From the NCBI GenBank assembly GCA_003241785.1, contig QFPW01000002.1, forward strand, positions 1-64,000: 64,000 nucleotides of DNA, in the 5' to 3' direction. The DNA comes from Rhodovulum sulfidophilum (GTDB lineage: Bacteria > Pseudomonadota > Alphaproteobacteria > Rhodobacterales > Rhodobacteraceae). Positions 16,736-24,399 of this stretch are shown piece by piece. The notes beneath the pieces are model-generated. The model saw only the letters and a list, made by a program, of their open reading frames with translations. It did no database searches and had not been told where the DNA came from. Both the position numbers and the translations under genes were made by a program. Within the stretch, counting starts at the first letter, position 1; each line of letters starts with the position of its first letter.

Positions 16736-17104
16736 TCAGAAGCGCGCGTCGGGCAGATGGCAGGCGTCGCAGCGGCGGGTCGGCCCGGCTGGATGCCCCG
16801 CCGCGCGCTCGGTGGCGTGGCAATCGCGGCAGAGGGCGTGGAACTGCTCCTCGAGCCGGGGGGCGACGGCGGCGTCGGTCACGTGGCAGGCGAGGCAGGT
16901 CCGGCGGAAGTCGCGGTCGGTGAATTCGTGGTGACAGGTGACGCAGCCGACCGTGCCGTGCGTGTCATGCGCGAAGGTCATCGGCAGGATCGCCGGGCCG
17001 CCCGGGACGAGCGGCGTCCGCCGGGCCCGCGGATCGGCGAGCGGCGAGCCGAAGACCGCGAGCGTGACGCCGGCGAGGAGCAGGAACGCGAGGAGCCCTT
17101 TCAC
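16736..17104 (-). CDS. Small tetraheme c-type cytochrome (cytochrome c3-like)
   Basis: A 122-residue exported protein with a hydrophobic N-terminus (VKGLLAFLLLAGVTLAVFG) and four CxxCH haem sites: C54-H58, C70-H74, C92-H96 and C112-H116. Further histidines at 46, 49, 59, 89 and 104 could be the second axial ligands, as in bis-His c3/c7-type cytochromes. It should be periplasmic, anchored or secreted, and carry electrons. The start is a GTG overlapping the upstream stop (GTGA at 17104-17101), so it is translationally coupled to the heme-b-like membrane protein, its probable donor. Confidence 0.85.
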   Translation of the reverse strand: MKGLLAFLLLAGVTLAVFGSPLADPRARRTPLVPGGPAILPMTFAHDTHGTVGCVTCHHEFTDRDFRRTCLACHVTDAAVAPRLEEQFHALCRDCHATERAAGHPAGPTRRCDACHLPDARF

Positions 17105-17730
17105 GCGAGAAGGCTCCGCGCCGCGACGAAGACGCCGATCGCGACGGCGCCCGCCGCGAAAAAGCCTCCGACCGGCGCCGCGCGCTCTGGACCGAGCCGG
17201 GTCCAGTGGCGCCGGCCGAGCCCGATCGCGAGCGCGAGCGCGACGAGGAGCGCGACCTGGACCGCGGTCCCGAGATAGAAGCGGCTGAGCACCACATGGC
17301 CGGTCGCGCCGCCCACCACGCCGAGCCCGAGCAGCCGGTGCGCGCGCCTGAAGGCGCGGTGGTCGCGGTGGAGCTTCCGGCGGTCGGGCATCCGGGCGAG
17401 CAGCGTCAGCGCGCCGACCCCGAGCAGCGCGCCGACCCCGAGCCACATGTGAAGCGGCGCGCCTGGCCCGAGATAGGTCCGGACGGCGCCATCGCCGCCG
17501 GGCAGCCAGAAGGCATGCGCGATCGCGACGCCGAGCACGGCGTATCCGAGCCGCTCATGCGCGCGAAGCCCGTTCCGGGCGCGCCAGGGCAGCGTCTGCG
17601 CCAGCATCCCCGCGAGGGCGAGAAAGCCGAGGCCGGCGCCGATGTCCCAGAACCAGCCCGCGCCGAGGCCCGGCGCGGCGAGGAAGGTCAGAAGGAACAC
17701 GGTCGCGATCAGCGCGGCGAGGACGGGCAA
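17101..17730 (-). CDS. Ferric-reductase-like heme-b membrane protein
   Basis: A 209-residue protein with about six membrane segments. Histidines fall in two pairs each 14 positions apart, H58/H72 and H131/H145, with H94 and H124 in between. Two such pairs on two helices are the arrangement used by ferric reductase/NOX-type proteins to hold two stacked haems. No FAD or NADPH domain follows, so it should take electrons from another source such as quinol or a partner. It is coupled by GTGA to the tetraheme cytochrome and diverges from the siderophore importer genes. Function is inferred, not recognised from a named family. Confidence 0.65.
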   Translation of the reverse strand: MPVLAALIATVFLLTFLAAPGLGAGWFWDIGAGLGFLALAGMLAQTLPWRARNGLRAHERLGYAVLGVAIAHAFWLPGGDGAVRTYLGPGAPLHMWLGVGALLGVGALTLLARMPDRRKLHRDHRAFRRAHRLLGLGVVGGATGHVVLSRFYLGTAVQVALLVALALAIGLGRRHWTRLGPERAAPVGGFFAAGAVAIGVFVAARSLLA

Positions 17731-17798
17731 GGACGCTCCCGGAAGACTTGGGCCTGGCCCGCGGCCGCGCGGGGCCGACCGACTGGGCGCTTCGCGTC

Positions 17799-17827
17799 AT
17801 AAGACCGGCTCGGTTCCGCGCGGGCAA
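17799..17827 (-). promoter_or_regulatory. Candidate promoter of the two-gene cytochrome module
   Basis: On the minus strand TTGCCC (17827-17822), 17 bases, TCTTAT (17804-17799). Transcription would start near 17792, some 60 bases before the membrane-protein ATG at 17730. Confidence 0.4.
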
Positions 17828-17913
17828 GTCCGGACCACGCGCGGCGCGGGCGAGCTCCCGGGCATCTCGGGCCACGCGAACGTGAGGTCGCTCCCCGCGG
17901 CGCGGGGGTGTCC

Positions 17914-17957
17914 TTGACCCTCCGGAGGGGGTTGGGTAGAAAAATCTCGATATATCG
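17914..17957 (+). promoter_or_regulatory. Siderophore-operon promoter with AT palindrome (operator candidate)
   Basis: TTGACC (17914-17919), 17-base spacer, TAGAAA (17937-17942), then the perfect palindrome CGATATATCG at 17948-17957 across the expected transcription start. The run of A/T around 17937-17957 is conspicuous in this GC-rich DNA. A repressor bound here would block initiation. The PadR-type regulator at the end of the cluster is the obvious candidate, or a general iron regulator. Confidence 0.5.
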
Positions 17958-18018
17958 CTGCACAGCCAGGCACGACGTCCCAGCCAAGCGGCCCCCTCCC
18001 CCCACGAAGAGGTTGCCC

Positions 18019-18912
18019 ATGGTTTCGCGCATCGTTCTGAGCCTTTGCGCGCTGCTCGCGGGGCCGGCTTTCGCCGAGCCCGTCACGATCGAGACGGCCC
18101 GCGGCCCGGTCGCGGCCGAGCGGCCCGAACGCGTCGTCGTCTTCGACATCGCCGCGCTCGACACGCTCGACGCGCTCGGCGTCGCCCCGGTCGGCGCGCC
18201 CGACAATCTCTACCTGCCCGCGCTCGAGCACCTGCGCGGCCAGCTCGAGCCCGTCGGCACGCTGTTCGAGCCCGATTTCGAGGCGGTCGCGGCGCTCGAC
18301 CCCGATCTCATCATCATCGGCGGCCGGTCCGCGGCGCAGTTCGACGCGCTCGCGAAGATCGCGCCCACCATCGACATGACCATCGCGGGCGCGCCCTCGC
18401 TGACCGGCGACGCCCGGGCGCGGCTCGTCGCCTATGGCACGCTCTTCGGCAAGGAAGCCGAGGCCGAGCAGCTCGCCGGCGAGCTCGACGCGGCGGTCGC
18501 GGGCGCGAAGGCGGCGATCGCCGATAAGGGCGACGGCCTGGTGCTGCTGACCAACGGCACCAAGATGTCCGCCTACGGCCCCGGCTCGCGCTTCGGCTGG
18601 GTCCATAGCGAGCTCGGGCTGCCCGCGGCGGTCGAGACGAGCTACGAAGGCAGCCACGGCGAGGGCGTCTCGTTCGAATTCGTCGCCAAGGCCAATCCGG
18701 ACTGGCTCGTCGTCATCGACCGGGCGGCGGCGGTCGGCCAGGAGGGCGCGAGCGCCCGCGAGACGCTCGACAACCCGCTCGTCGCCGGAACCACGGCCTG
18801 GACCAAGGAACAGCTCGTCTTCCTCGACCCGACCAGCATGTATATCGCCAACGGCGGCGTGCGCTCGCTGACCGGGCTGCTCGGCCAGATCACCGAGGCC
18901 TTCGATAAATGA
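18019..18912 (+). CDS. Ferric-siderophore ABC transporter, substrate-binding protein
   Basis: A 297-residue periplasmic binding protein of the FatB/CeuE/YclQ type. A signal peptide (MVSRIVLSLCALLAGPAFA) is followed by PERVVVFDIAALDTLDALGV, the DPDLIIIGGRSA segment and a C-terminal lobe ending GLLGQITEAF. It should deliver a ferric siderophore, probably catecholate-like by family, to the inner-membrane permeases. I start at 18019, which has AAGAGG 7 bases upstream and begins the signal peptide; the upstream frame is not coding. Its stop overlaps the first permease ATG. Confidence 0.9.
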   Translation: MVSRIVLSLCALLAGPAFAEPVTIETARGPVAAERPERVVVFDIAALDTLDALGVAPVGAPDNLYLPALEHLRGQLEPVGTLFEPDFEAVAALDPDLIIIGGRSAAQFDALAKIAPTIDMTIAGAPSLTGDARARLVAYGTLFGKEAEAEQLAGELDAAVAGAKAAIADKGDGLVLLTNGTKMSAYGPGSRFGWVHSELGLPAAVETSYEGSHGEGVSFEFVAKANPDWLVVIDRAAAVGQEGASARETLDNPLVAGTTAWTKEQLVFLDPTSMYIANGGVRSLTGLLGQITEAFDK

Positions 18913-19862
18913 TCCGCGTGGGCCTCGCGGCCGCCCTGCTCGTTCTGCTGGCGGCCGCGAGTGTCCTCGTCGGGGTCGAGGATTTCGCGCCGGCGCGCGT
19001 CTTCTCCGATCCCGGGCAGCAGCTGCTGCTCTTCGTCAGCCGCCTGCCCCGCACCGCCGCGGCGCTGCTGACCGGCGCCTCGATGGCGGTGGCGGGCGTG
19101 ATCATCCAGGTCATCGTGCGCAACCGCTTCGCCGAGCCCACGACCGCGGGCGCGGCGCAGGGGGCGGCGCTCGGCCTGCTCGCGGTGACGATCCTCGCCC
19201 CGTCCGCGCCGATCGCGCTACGCATGCTCTGCGCGAGCCTCGCGGCGCTCGCCGCGACCGCGCTCTTCGTCATGATCGCGCGACGCCTGCCACCGAGCCA
19301 GCCGCTCCTCGTGCCGCTCGTCGGCCTCGTCTATGGCGGCATCCTCGGCTCGGTCGAGACTTTCATCGCCTATGAGCGCGACCTGATCCAGTATCTCAAC
19401 ACCTGGATGAACGGCGAATTCTCGGGCGTGATCGCCGGCCGCTACGAGCTCCTCTGGGTCTCCGGCGCCGCCGCGGCGCTCGCCTATCTCGCCGCCGACC
19501 GGTTCACCATCGCGAGCCTCGGCCAGGACGCCAGCCTCGGGCTCGGGCTCAACTATCGCGCGGTGGTGTCGATCGGCCTCGTCATCGTCTCGATCATCAC
19601 CGCGCTCACCGTCGTCACCGTGGGCATGATCCCGTTCGTCGGCCTCGTGGTCCCGAACCTCGTCGCGCGCGTCATGGGCGACAACCTGCGCCGCAGCCTG
19701 CCCTGGGTCGCCTTCACCGGCGCGACGCTGGTGCTCGCCTGCGACCTCGTGGGCAGGCTGGTCCGGTTTCCCTACGAGATCCCGGTCGGCACCGTCTTCG
19801 GCGCGCTCGGCTCCGGGCTCTTCCTCTATCTTCTGATGCGCGATCCCCGCCGTGCCGCGTAA
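18909..19862 (+). CDS. Ferric-siderophore ABC transporter permease 1 (FecCD family)
   Basis: A 317-residue FecCD/BtuC-type permease with eight to ten hydrophobic segments. Family features include RLPRTAAALLTGASMAVAG near the N-terminus and GMIPFVGLVVPNLVAR in the second half, the latter contacting the ATPase. It pairs with the next gene as a heterodimer, as in FatD/FatC or YclN/YclO. ATGA overlap with the binding-protein gene shows translational coupling. Confidence 0.92.
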   Translation: MIRVGLAAALLVLLAAASVLVGVEDFAPARVFSDPGQQLLLFVSRLPRTAAALLTGASMAVAGVIIQVIVRNRFAEPTTAGAAQGAALGLLAVTILAPSAPIALRMLCASLAALAATALFVMIARRLPPSQPLLVPLVGLVYGGILGSVETFIAYERDLIQYLNTWMNGEFSGVIAGRYELLWVSGAAAALAYLAADRFTIASLGQDASLGLGLNYRAVVSIGLVIVSIITALTVVTVGMIPFVGLVVPNLVARVMGDNLRRSLPWVAFTGATLVLACDLVGRLVRFPYEIPVGTVFGALGSGLFLYLLMRDPRRAA

Positions 19863-20796
19863 CCGGCTGCTCCTGCTCGCCGGCGTGTTCGTCCTCGCCG
19901 CGCTCGCCTTCATGTTCACCGCGCCGAAGGGGTCGTGGGCCTTCCTGCTGCCGTTCCGGGCCGAGCGGCTGGCGGCGATGACGCTGGTCGGGGCCACGAT
20001 CGGCGTCGCGACGATCCTGTTCCAGACCGTGGTCGGCAACCGGATCCTCACGCCTTCGATCCTCGGCTTCGACGCGCTCTACGGCCTGTTCCAGACCGGG
20101 CTCGTCTTCGTCTTCGGCGGCATAGGCTTCGCGGCGCTCGATCCCCGGCTCAAGTTCCTCGCCGAGAGCGCGCTGATGGCGGCGGTGGCGATCAGCCTGC
20201 TCGGTCTGCTGCTGGGGCGGGGGCGGCACGACCTGCACCGGATGCTGCTGATCGGCGTGGTGCTCGGCACCTTCCTGCGCAGCCTCTCGGGGCTCCTGCA
20301 GCGGCTCATGGATCCGAACGAATTCGCCGTGGTGCAGGGCGCGACCTTCGCGAGCTTCAGCAAGGTGCGGGGCGACCTGCTGCTCGCCGCGGCGCCGCTC
20401 GCGCTGCTCGCCTGCCTGCTCGCCTGGCGCCACCGGGCGGCGCTCGACGTGCTGGCGCTCGGCCGGCCCACCGCGATCAGCCTCGGCGTCGCGCATGACC
20501 GGCTGTGCCGGCTCATGCTCGCGCTGACGGCGGTGCTCGTATCGGTCGCGACCGCGCTGGTCGGGCCGCTCGCGTTCTTCGGCCTGCTGGTGGCGAGCCT
20601 CGCGCATGTCAGCGTCCCGGCGCCTCGGCACGCGTTCCTGCTGCCCGCCGCGGCGCTGATCGGCGCGACCGTCCTCGTGGCGGGCCAGACCCTGTTCGAG
20701 CGCGTGCTCGGGATGCAGGCGACGCTCTCGGTGGTGATCGAATTCGCCGGCGGCCTGCTCTTCCTCTTCCTCCTGCTTCGGAGCCGCCCGGCATGA
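19852..20796 (+). CDS. Ferric-siderophore ABC transporter permease 2 (FecCD family)
   Basis: A 314-residue FecCD-type permease with a GTG start inside the end of the previous permease (11-base overlap). It has the repeated hydrophobic segments of the family, RAERLAAMTLVGATIGVATI at the equivalent N-terminal site and LVGPLAFFGLLVASLAH at the ATPase contact. Its neighbours and their spacing make it the second half of the heterodimeric channel. The stop overlaps the ATPase start by ATGA. Confidence 0.9.
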   Translation: MPRNRLLLLAGVFVLAALAFMFTAPKGSWAFLLPFRAERLAAMTLVGATIGVATILFQTVVGNRILTPSILGFDALYGLFQTGLVFVFGGIGFAALDPRLKFLAESALMAAVAISLLGLLLGRGRHDLHRMLLIGVVLGTFLRSLSGLLQRLMDPNEFAVVQGATFASFSKVRGDLLLAAAPLALLACLLAWRHRAALDVLALGRPTAISLGVAHDRLCRLMLALTAVLVSVATALVGPLAFFGLLVASLAHVSVPAPRHAFLLPAAALIGATVLVAGQTLFERVLGMQATLSVVIEFAGGLLFLFLLLRSRPA

Positions 20797-21560
20797 TCGA
20801 GATCGAGCGCGTCAGTCACGGCTACGGCGCGCGGCCGGTGCTGCGCGACGTGAGCTTCACCCTGCCCAAGGGCGGGGTCACCGCGCTGATCGGGCCGAAC
20901 GGCGCGGGCAAGTCGACGCTGCTCTCGCTGATGGCCCGCCTGCTGCCGCTCGGGACCGGGCGGATCACCTTCGACGGGCTCGACGTCGCGCGCACGCCGT
21001 CGCGCGAGTTGGCGCTGAAGCTCGCGGTGCTGCGGCAGGAGACGACGCTCGCGACGCGGCTGACGGTGCGCGATCTCGTGGCGTTCGGGCGCTATCCGCA
21101 TTGCCAGGGTCGCCCCGGACCGGAGGACGCGCGCGTCGTGGCCGAGGCGCTGACGCAGTTCGAGCTCGACCCGCTCGCCGAGCGCTTCCTCGACGAGCTC
21201 TCCGGCGGCCAGCGCCAGCGCGCCTTCGTGGCGATGACCTTCGCCCAGGCGACCGACTATCTGCTGCTCGACGAGCCGCTCAACAACCTCGACCTCACCT
21301 TCGCGCGGTCGCTGATGCGGCGGCTGCGCGAGCTCGCCGACGCGCATGGCCGCACCGTGGTCGTGGTGCTGCACGACATCAACTACGCCGCCGCCTGGGC
21401 CGACCGGATCGTCGCGCTGCGCGACGGCGCGGTCGCCGCCTTCGGCGCGCCCGAGGAGGTGATCCGCACCGAGACGCTGGAGGCGATCTACGGCGTCCGG
21501 ATCGAGGTCACGCGGCATGGCGCCTGGCCGGCGGCGCTTTATCACCGCGACGCGGACTGA
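20793..21560 (+). CDS. Ferric-siderophore ABC transporter ATP-binding protein
   Basis: A 255-residue FecE/FepC-type ATPase. Walker A GPNGAGKST lies near residues 32-40, the Q-loop follows at AVLRQET, the signature is LSGGQRQR, Walker B is YLLLDEPLNNLD and the H-loop is VVVLHDIN. It energises uptake of the ferric siderophore. I start at ATG 20793, which overlaps the permease stop; the frame further upstream is a shadow of that permease. The gene closes the four-gene operon, and no outer-membrane receptor or TonB gene is in the window. Confidence 0.94.
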   Translation: MIEIERVSHGYGARPVLRDVSFTLPKGGVTALIGPNGAGKSTLLSLMARLLPLGTGRITFDGLDVARTPSRELALKLAVLRQETTLATRLTVRDLVAFGRYPHCQGRPGPEDARVVAEALTQFELDPLAERFLDELSGGQRQRAFVAMTFAQATDYLLLDEPLNNLDLTFARSLMRRLRELADAHGRTVVVVLHDINYAAAWADRIVALRDGAVAAFGAPEEVIRTETLEAIYGVRIEVTRHGAWPAALYHRDAD

Positions 21561-21575
21561 GCGCCGCCGCGGCGG

Positions 21576-22397
21576 TCAGGCTCGCCGCCAGTCGACCCCG
21601 AGCTTCTCGTCGAGCGCGAAGCGCGCCAGATGGCTCTCGATCACGTATTCGACCCGGCCGAGCGCCTCGGCGTCGGTCGCGCTGGCGGTGAGCCGCAGGG
21701 ATCCCGTCCGCGCCTCGAGCTCGCAGGCGCCGAGCGTGAAGGTCACCTTGCCCCGGTCGCCCTCGTGGCGCACCGCCGCGCGGCGGGCGAAATGGGCGCA
21801 GAGCTGGGTGAGATAGCTTTCCGCCGCCGGGGTCGCCACGTCGGCCACGCTGCGCAGCATCGTGGCCGGGTCCGGCACCGGCGCGACCGTCTCGCCGACC
21901 GCGCGCGCCGCCTCGCGCAGCGTGGCGGCGATTCGGGCGATGGTCTCGTCCTCGACGCCGCCCTGGGCGAAACGCTGGCGGAGCGCGCGCTTGATCTCGT
22001 CGAGCCCGCGCAGCACCGCCTCGGGCGGCGTGCCGCCGCGGCCGAGCCCGCCCATGTAGACGGCGATCTCCGCCAGCGCGCCCTCGTTCGCGGCGAGATA
22101 GGCCTCGCCCTCCGGCGTGGCGCGGAAGCGCTTCCGCCCGCCCTCGAGCTCCGGGGTCGCGTAGCCGGCGCCCTCCAGCCAGGAGAGCGTCGGATAGATC
22201 ACGCCCGGGCTCGGGCTGTAGCCGCCGCCCATCCGTTCCTCGATGAGCTTGATGAGCTCGTAGCCGTGCCGCGGCTGTTCGGACATGAGCCCGAGCACGA
22301 TGAGCCGCAGCTCGCCATAGTCGAACGGTCCGCGGCGGCGGGCGCGCTCCGCTCCCGGGGCCGTCTCGATCTCGTTCGAAGCGCTGTCGTCGGTCAT
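21576..22397 (-). CDS. PadR regulator fused to a DUF2218 domain
   Basis: 273 residues. The N-terminal part (about 20-110) is a PadR winged helix: FDYGELRLIVLGLMSEQPRHGYELIK, SPGVIYPTLSWLEGAGY, RKRFRATPEGEAYL. A helical linker follows, and the last ~85 residues (VATPAAESYLTQLCAHFARRA ... HLARFALDEKLGVDWRR) match the DUF2218 domain, known in siderophore-interacting contexts. It converges on the siderophore importer operon with a 15-base gap, so it probably senses iron or a siderophore and controls these genes. The start at 22397 (MTDDSASN) is chosen over an upstream, non-coding extension. Confidence 0.82.
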   Translation of the reverse strand: MTDDSASNEIETAPGAERARRRGPFDYGELRLIVLGLMSEQPRHGYELIKLIEERMGGGYSPSPGVIYPTLSWLEGAGYATPELEGGRKRFRATPEGEAYLAANEGALAEIAVYMGGLGRGGTPPEAVLRGLDEIKRALRQRFAQGGVEDETIARIAATLREAARAVGETVAPVPDPATMLRSVADVATPAAESYLTQLCAHFARRAAVRHEGDRGKVTFTLGACELEARTGSLRLTASATDAEALGRVEYVIESHLARFALDEKLGVDWRRA

Positions 22398-22604
22398 ACG
22401 GTCCTTGGCCCGCGGGCTGCGTCGTTCGGAGCGCGGGCCGCGTCTCCGAAGGGCATCGCGAGCGGGAACAAGCGAAACACTGGCGGAAGCTGTGCCTTTG
22501 CCCGCCCTTTCTAGCCGGTCATCCGCCACCGGTCACCCTCCCCGCGCCAGGGTCCCGGCCCAAACGCCGCCGAAGCGATGGGAAAGCGGACCGCAATAGC
22601 CATC

Positions 22605-22625
22605 TTGTCGCACGCGGCGCGACAA
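22605..22625. promoter_or_regulatory. Inverted repeat beside the sigma-54-like element
   Basis: TTGTCGC at 22605-22611 and GCGACAA at 22619-22625 are perfect 7-bp arms around 7 bases. The repeat ends three bases before the sigma-54-like -24 element, a possible activator or repressor site. Confidence 0.4.
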
Positions 22626-22627
22626 TT

Positions 22628-22643
22628 TGGCACAGGTAATGCA
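22628..22643 (+). promoter_or_regulatory. Candidate sigma-54 promoter of the beta-helix gene
   Basis: TGGCAC (22628-22633), 5 bases, ATGCA (22639-22643). The invariant GG (22629-22630) and GC (22641-22642) are separated by exactly 10 bases as RpoN requires. It points toward the beta-helix gene, giving a leader of about 210 nt. No enhancer-binding protein gene is nearby. Confidence 0.4.
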
Positions 22644-22692
22644 AGTGATCGGCGATTTCTCGCGCATATCCCACACGTATAAAGATAACGCC

Positions 22693-22718
22693 TATCAGAA
22701 TCTGCGCTGATTCCGATA
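22693..22718 (+). promoter_or_regulatory. Inverted repeat in leader of the beta-helix gene
   Basis: TATCAGAATC (22693-22702) and GATTCCGATA (22709-22718) pair with one mismatch around TGCGCT. In the RNA it is a hairpin in the long leader; in DNA it could be an operator. The surrounding 22640-22735 is clearly richer in A/T than the neighbouring genes. Confidence 0.4.
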
Positions 22719-22866
22719 AGGTGACGAAAAAGCAAAGCCAGGACAGACCCCGGAAATCGGGGCGGCCAAGGCCGAGGTGGCGTATTCGCACCACCCGAAT
22801 CATTCGCGCGCTTTGAGGCAGGCGACCAGGCAAGGGACCTTCTGTAACTTCAGAGGTACCCAGTTT

Positions 22867-24324
22867 ATGGCTGTTCTATCCGCATCCAATAAGACCGAGC
22901 TGCTTGCGGCGCTAAAGTCCGCCAAGGGCGGCGACACGATCCAGCTCGCCTATGGCAAATACGGCTCGATCTCGCTCGACGGAACGAAAGCCTCGTCGAA
23001 CTACCTGAAATACGCGGGCGAGGTGAAGATCGTCTCCGCGGATTCCTCCAAGAAGGCGATCATCGACGAGCTCAGCCTGAAGGGCGTCACGAATCTCACC
23101 TTCGAGAAGATCAACTTCGACTACGCCACCAAGACCAACTCCAACGGCCTGGCGTTCAACATCAACACGTCGAAGGACATCACCTTCCGCGGCAATGTCT
23201 TCGGCGGCGAGTTCGACGACAAGGGCTACGGCCTCGGCACCGGGCTCAAGGTCAGCCAGGGCAGCAACATCCTGATCGAGAACTCGGTCTTCACCGGCTT
23301 TCGCAAGGGGATCGAGGCCTGGGCGGTCGACGGGCTGACGCTGCAGAACAACACGCTGCAGAGCATCAGCTACGACGGCGTCGTCAGCGGCCATGTCCAG
23401 GGGCTCACGATCAAGAACAACACGATCGCGATGACCCCCAACCCGGCCGAGGACCAGCACCGCGACGGGATCCAGATCTACAACCAGGGCGCCGCCGCGG
23501 TGTCGCGGAACATCCTGATCGAGAAGAACACGATCACCGCGACCGATACGACCACCCACGGGATCTTCATGGGCAACGCCGACGCCCGCGGCGCGACCGA
23601 CTACGGCGAGTTCTATGCGAACGTGGTGATCCGCGACAACACGGTCATGACGGGCCAGAAGCTCGGCATCGCCGTCGGCCAGACCAACGGGCTGACCGTG
23701 AGCGGCAACACGATCATCCAGCACGACTTCCTCAACGACGACCCGCGGGTCGTGACGATCCCGCTCCTGCACGTCGAGGAGGATTCGATCAACGTCTCGA
23801 TCAGCGGCAACATCCTCAACGGCGCGCCGGTCGTCTCGGACGCGAACTGGCAGAGCGTGCTTGGCGCGAACCCGGGCTGGGCGATGAACGCCAATGCGAT
23901 CGTGAAGCTCGCCTGGAAGATCGGCCAGTCCACGATCGATCCCTGGGCCGGCGTGCGCGGCAACGGCGAGGCGGACGAATTCCGCTTCAAGGGGACCTGG
24001 GTCGCGAACACCGACCGGACCGACGTCAACGACAAGGTCAATTTCGAGGAAGGCGACACGATCGTCCTGATCAACTACCAGGCGAATACCTTCAAGGGCG
24101 TGTGGCAGGGCAACAAGCTCGACGTCAGCGCCGCCGGCGATTACGCGAAGATCGACAGCCTCGTCGACCTGCAGGAGCTCGCCGCGACCTCGCCCAAAGT
24201 CACCGCGACCGTGTCGGGCGACGATCTGACGCTGCATATCGCCCAGTCGGGCGGCACGCACCACGTTGTTCTGGAAGGCCTCGGGAACCTCTACCAGAGC
24301 ACCTACGACCCTACCCTGTTCTGA
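22867..24324 (+). CDS. Right-handed beta-helix protein, probably type I secreted
   Basis: 485 residues without an N-terminal signal peptide. From about 25 to 330 short repeats of the form NITFRGN, NILIENSVFTGF, GLTLQNNTL, GLTIKNNTI, NVVIRDNTV, GLTVSGNTI and NVSISGNIL form a parallel beta-helix, the fold of pectate lyases and AlgG-type epimerases. The segment DQHRDGIQIYNQG near 197-208 could be part of an active cleft. The last ~115 residues (from EADEFRFKGTW, about 368) resemble the C-terminal export modules of RTX-type proteins. It is probably secreted and acts on, or binds, polysaccharide. AGAGG precedes the ATG at 22867. A GC hairpin (24330-24347) follows the stop. Confidence 0.72.
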   Translation: MAVLSASNKTELLAALKSAKGGDTIQLAYGKYGSISLDGTKASSNYLKYAGEVKIVSADSSKKAIIDELSLKGVTNLTFEKINFDYATKTNSNGLAFNINTSKDITFRGNVFGGEFDDKGYGLGTGLKVSQGSNILIENSVFTGFRKGIEAWAVDGLTLQNNTLQSISYDGVVSGHVQGLTIKNNTIAMTPNPAEDQHRDGIQIYNQGAAAVSRNILIEKNTITATDTTTHGIFMGNADARGATDYGEFYANVVIRDNTVMTGQKLGIAVGQTNGLTVSGNTIIQHDFLNDDPRVVTIPLLHVEEDSINVSISGNILNGAPVVSDANWQSVLGANPGWAMNANAIVKLAWKIGQSTIDPWAGVRGNGEADEFRFKGTWVANTDRTDVNDKVNFEEGDTIVLINYQANTFKGVWQGNKLDVSAAGDYAKIDSLVDLQELAATSPKVTATVSGDDLTLHIAQSGGTHHVVLEGLGNLYQSTYDPTLF

Positions 24325-24399
24325 TCCGCGGGGCGTGAGCGCGCCCCGGGGGACGGCGCGGCGGCGCCTCCTCCGGACCGGATCATCCGGACGCCGCGT

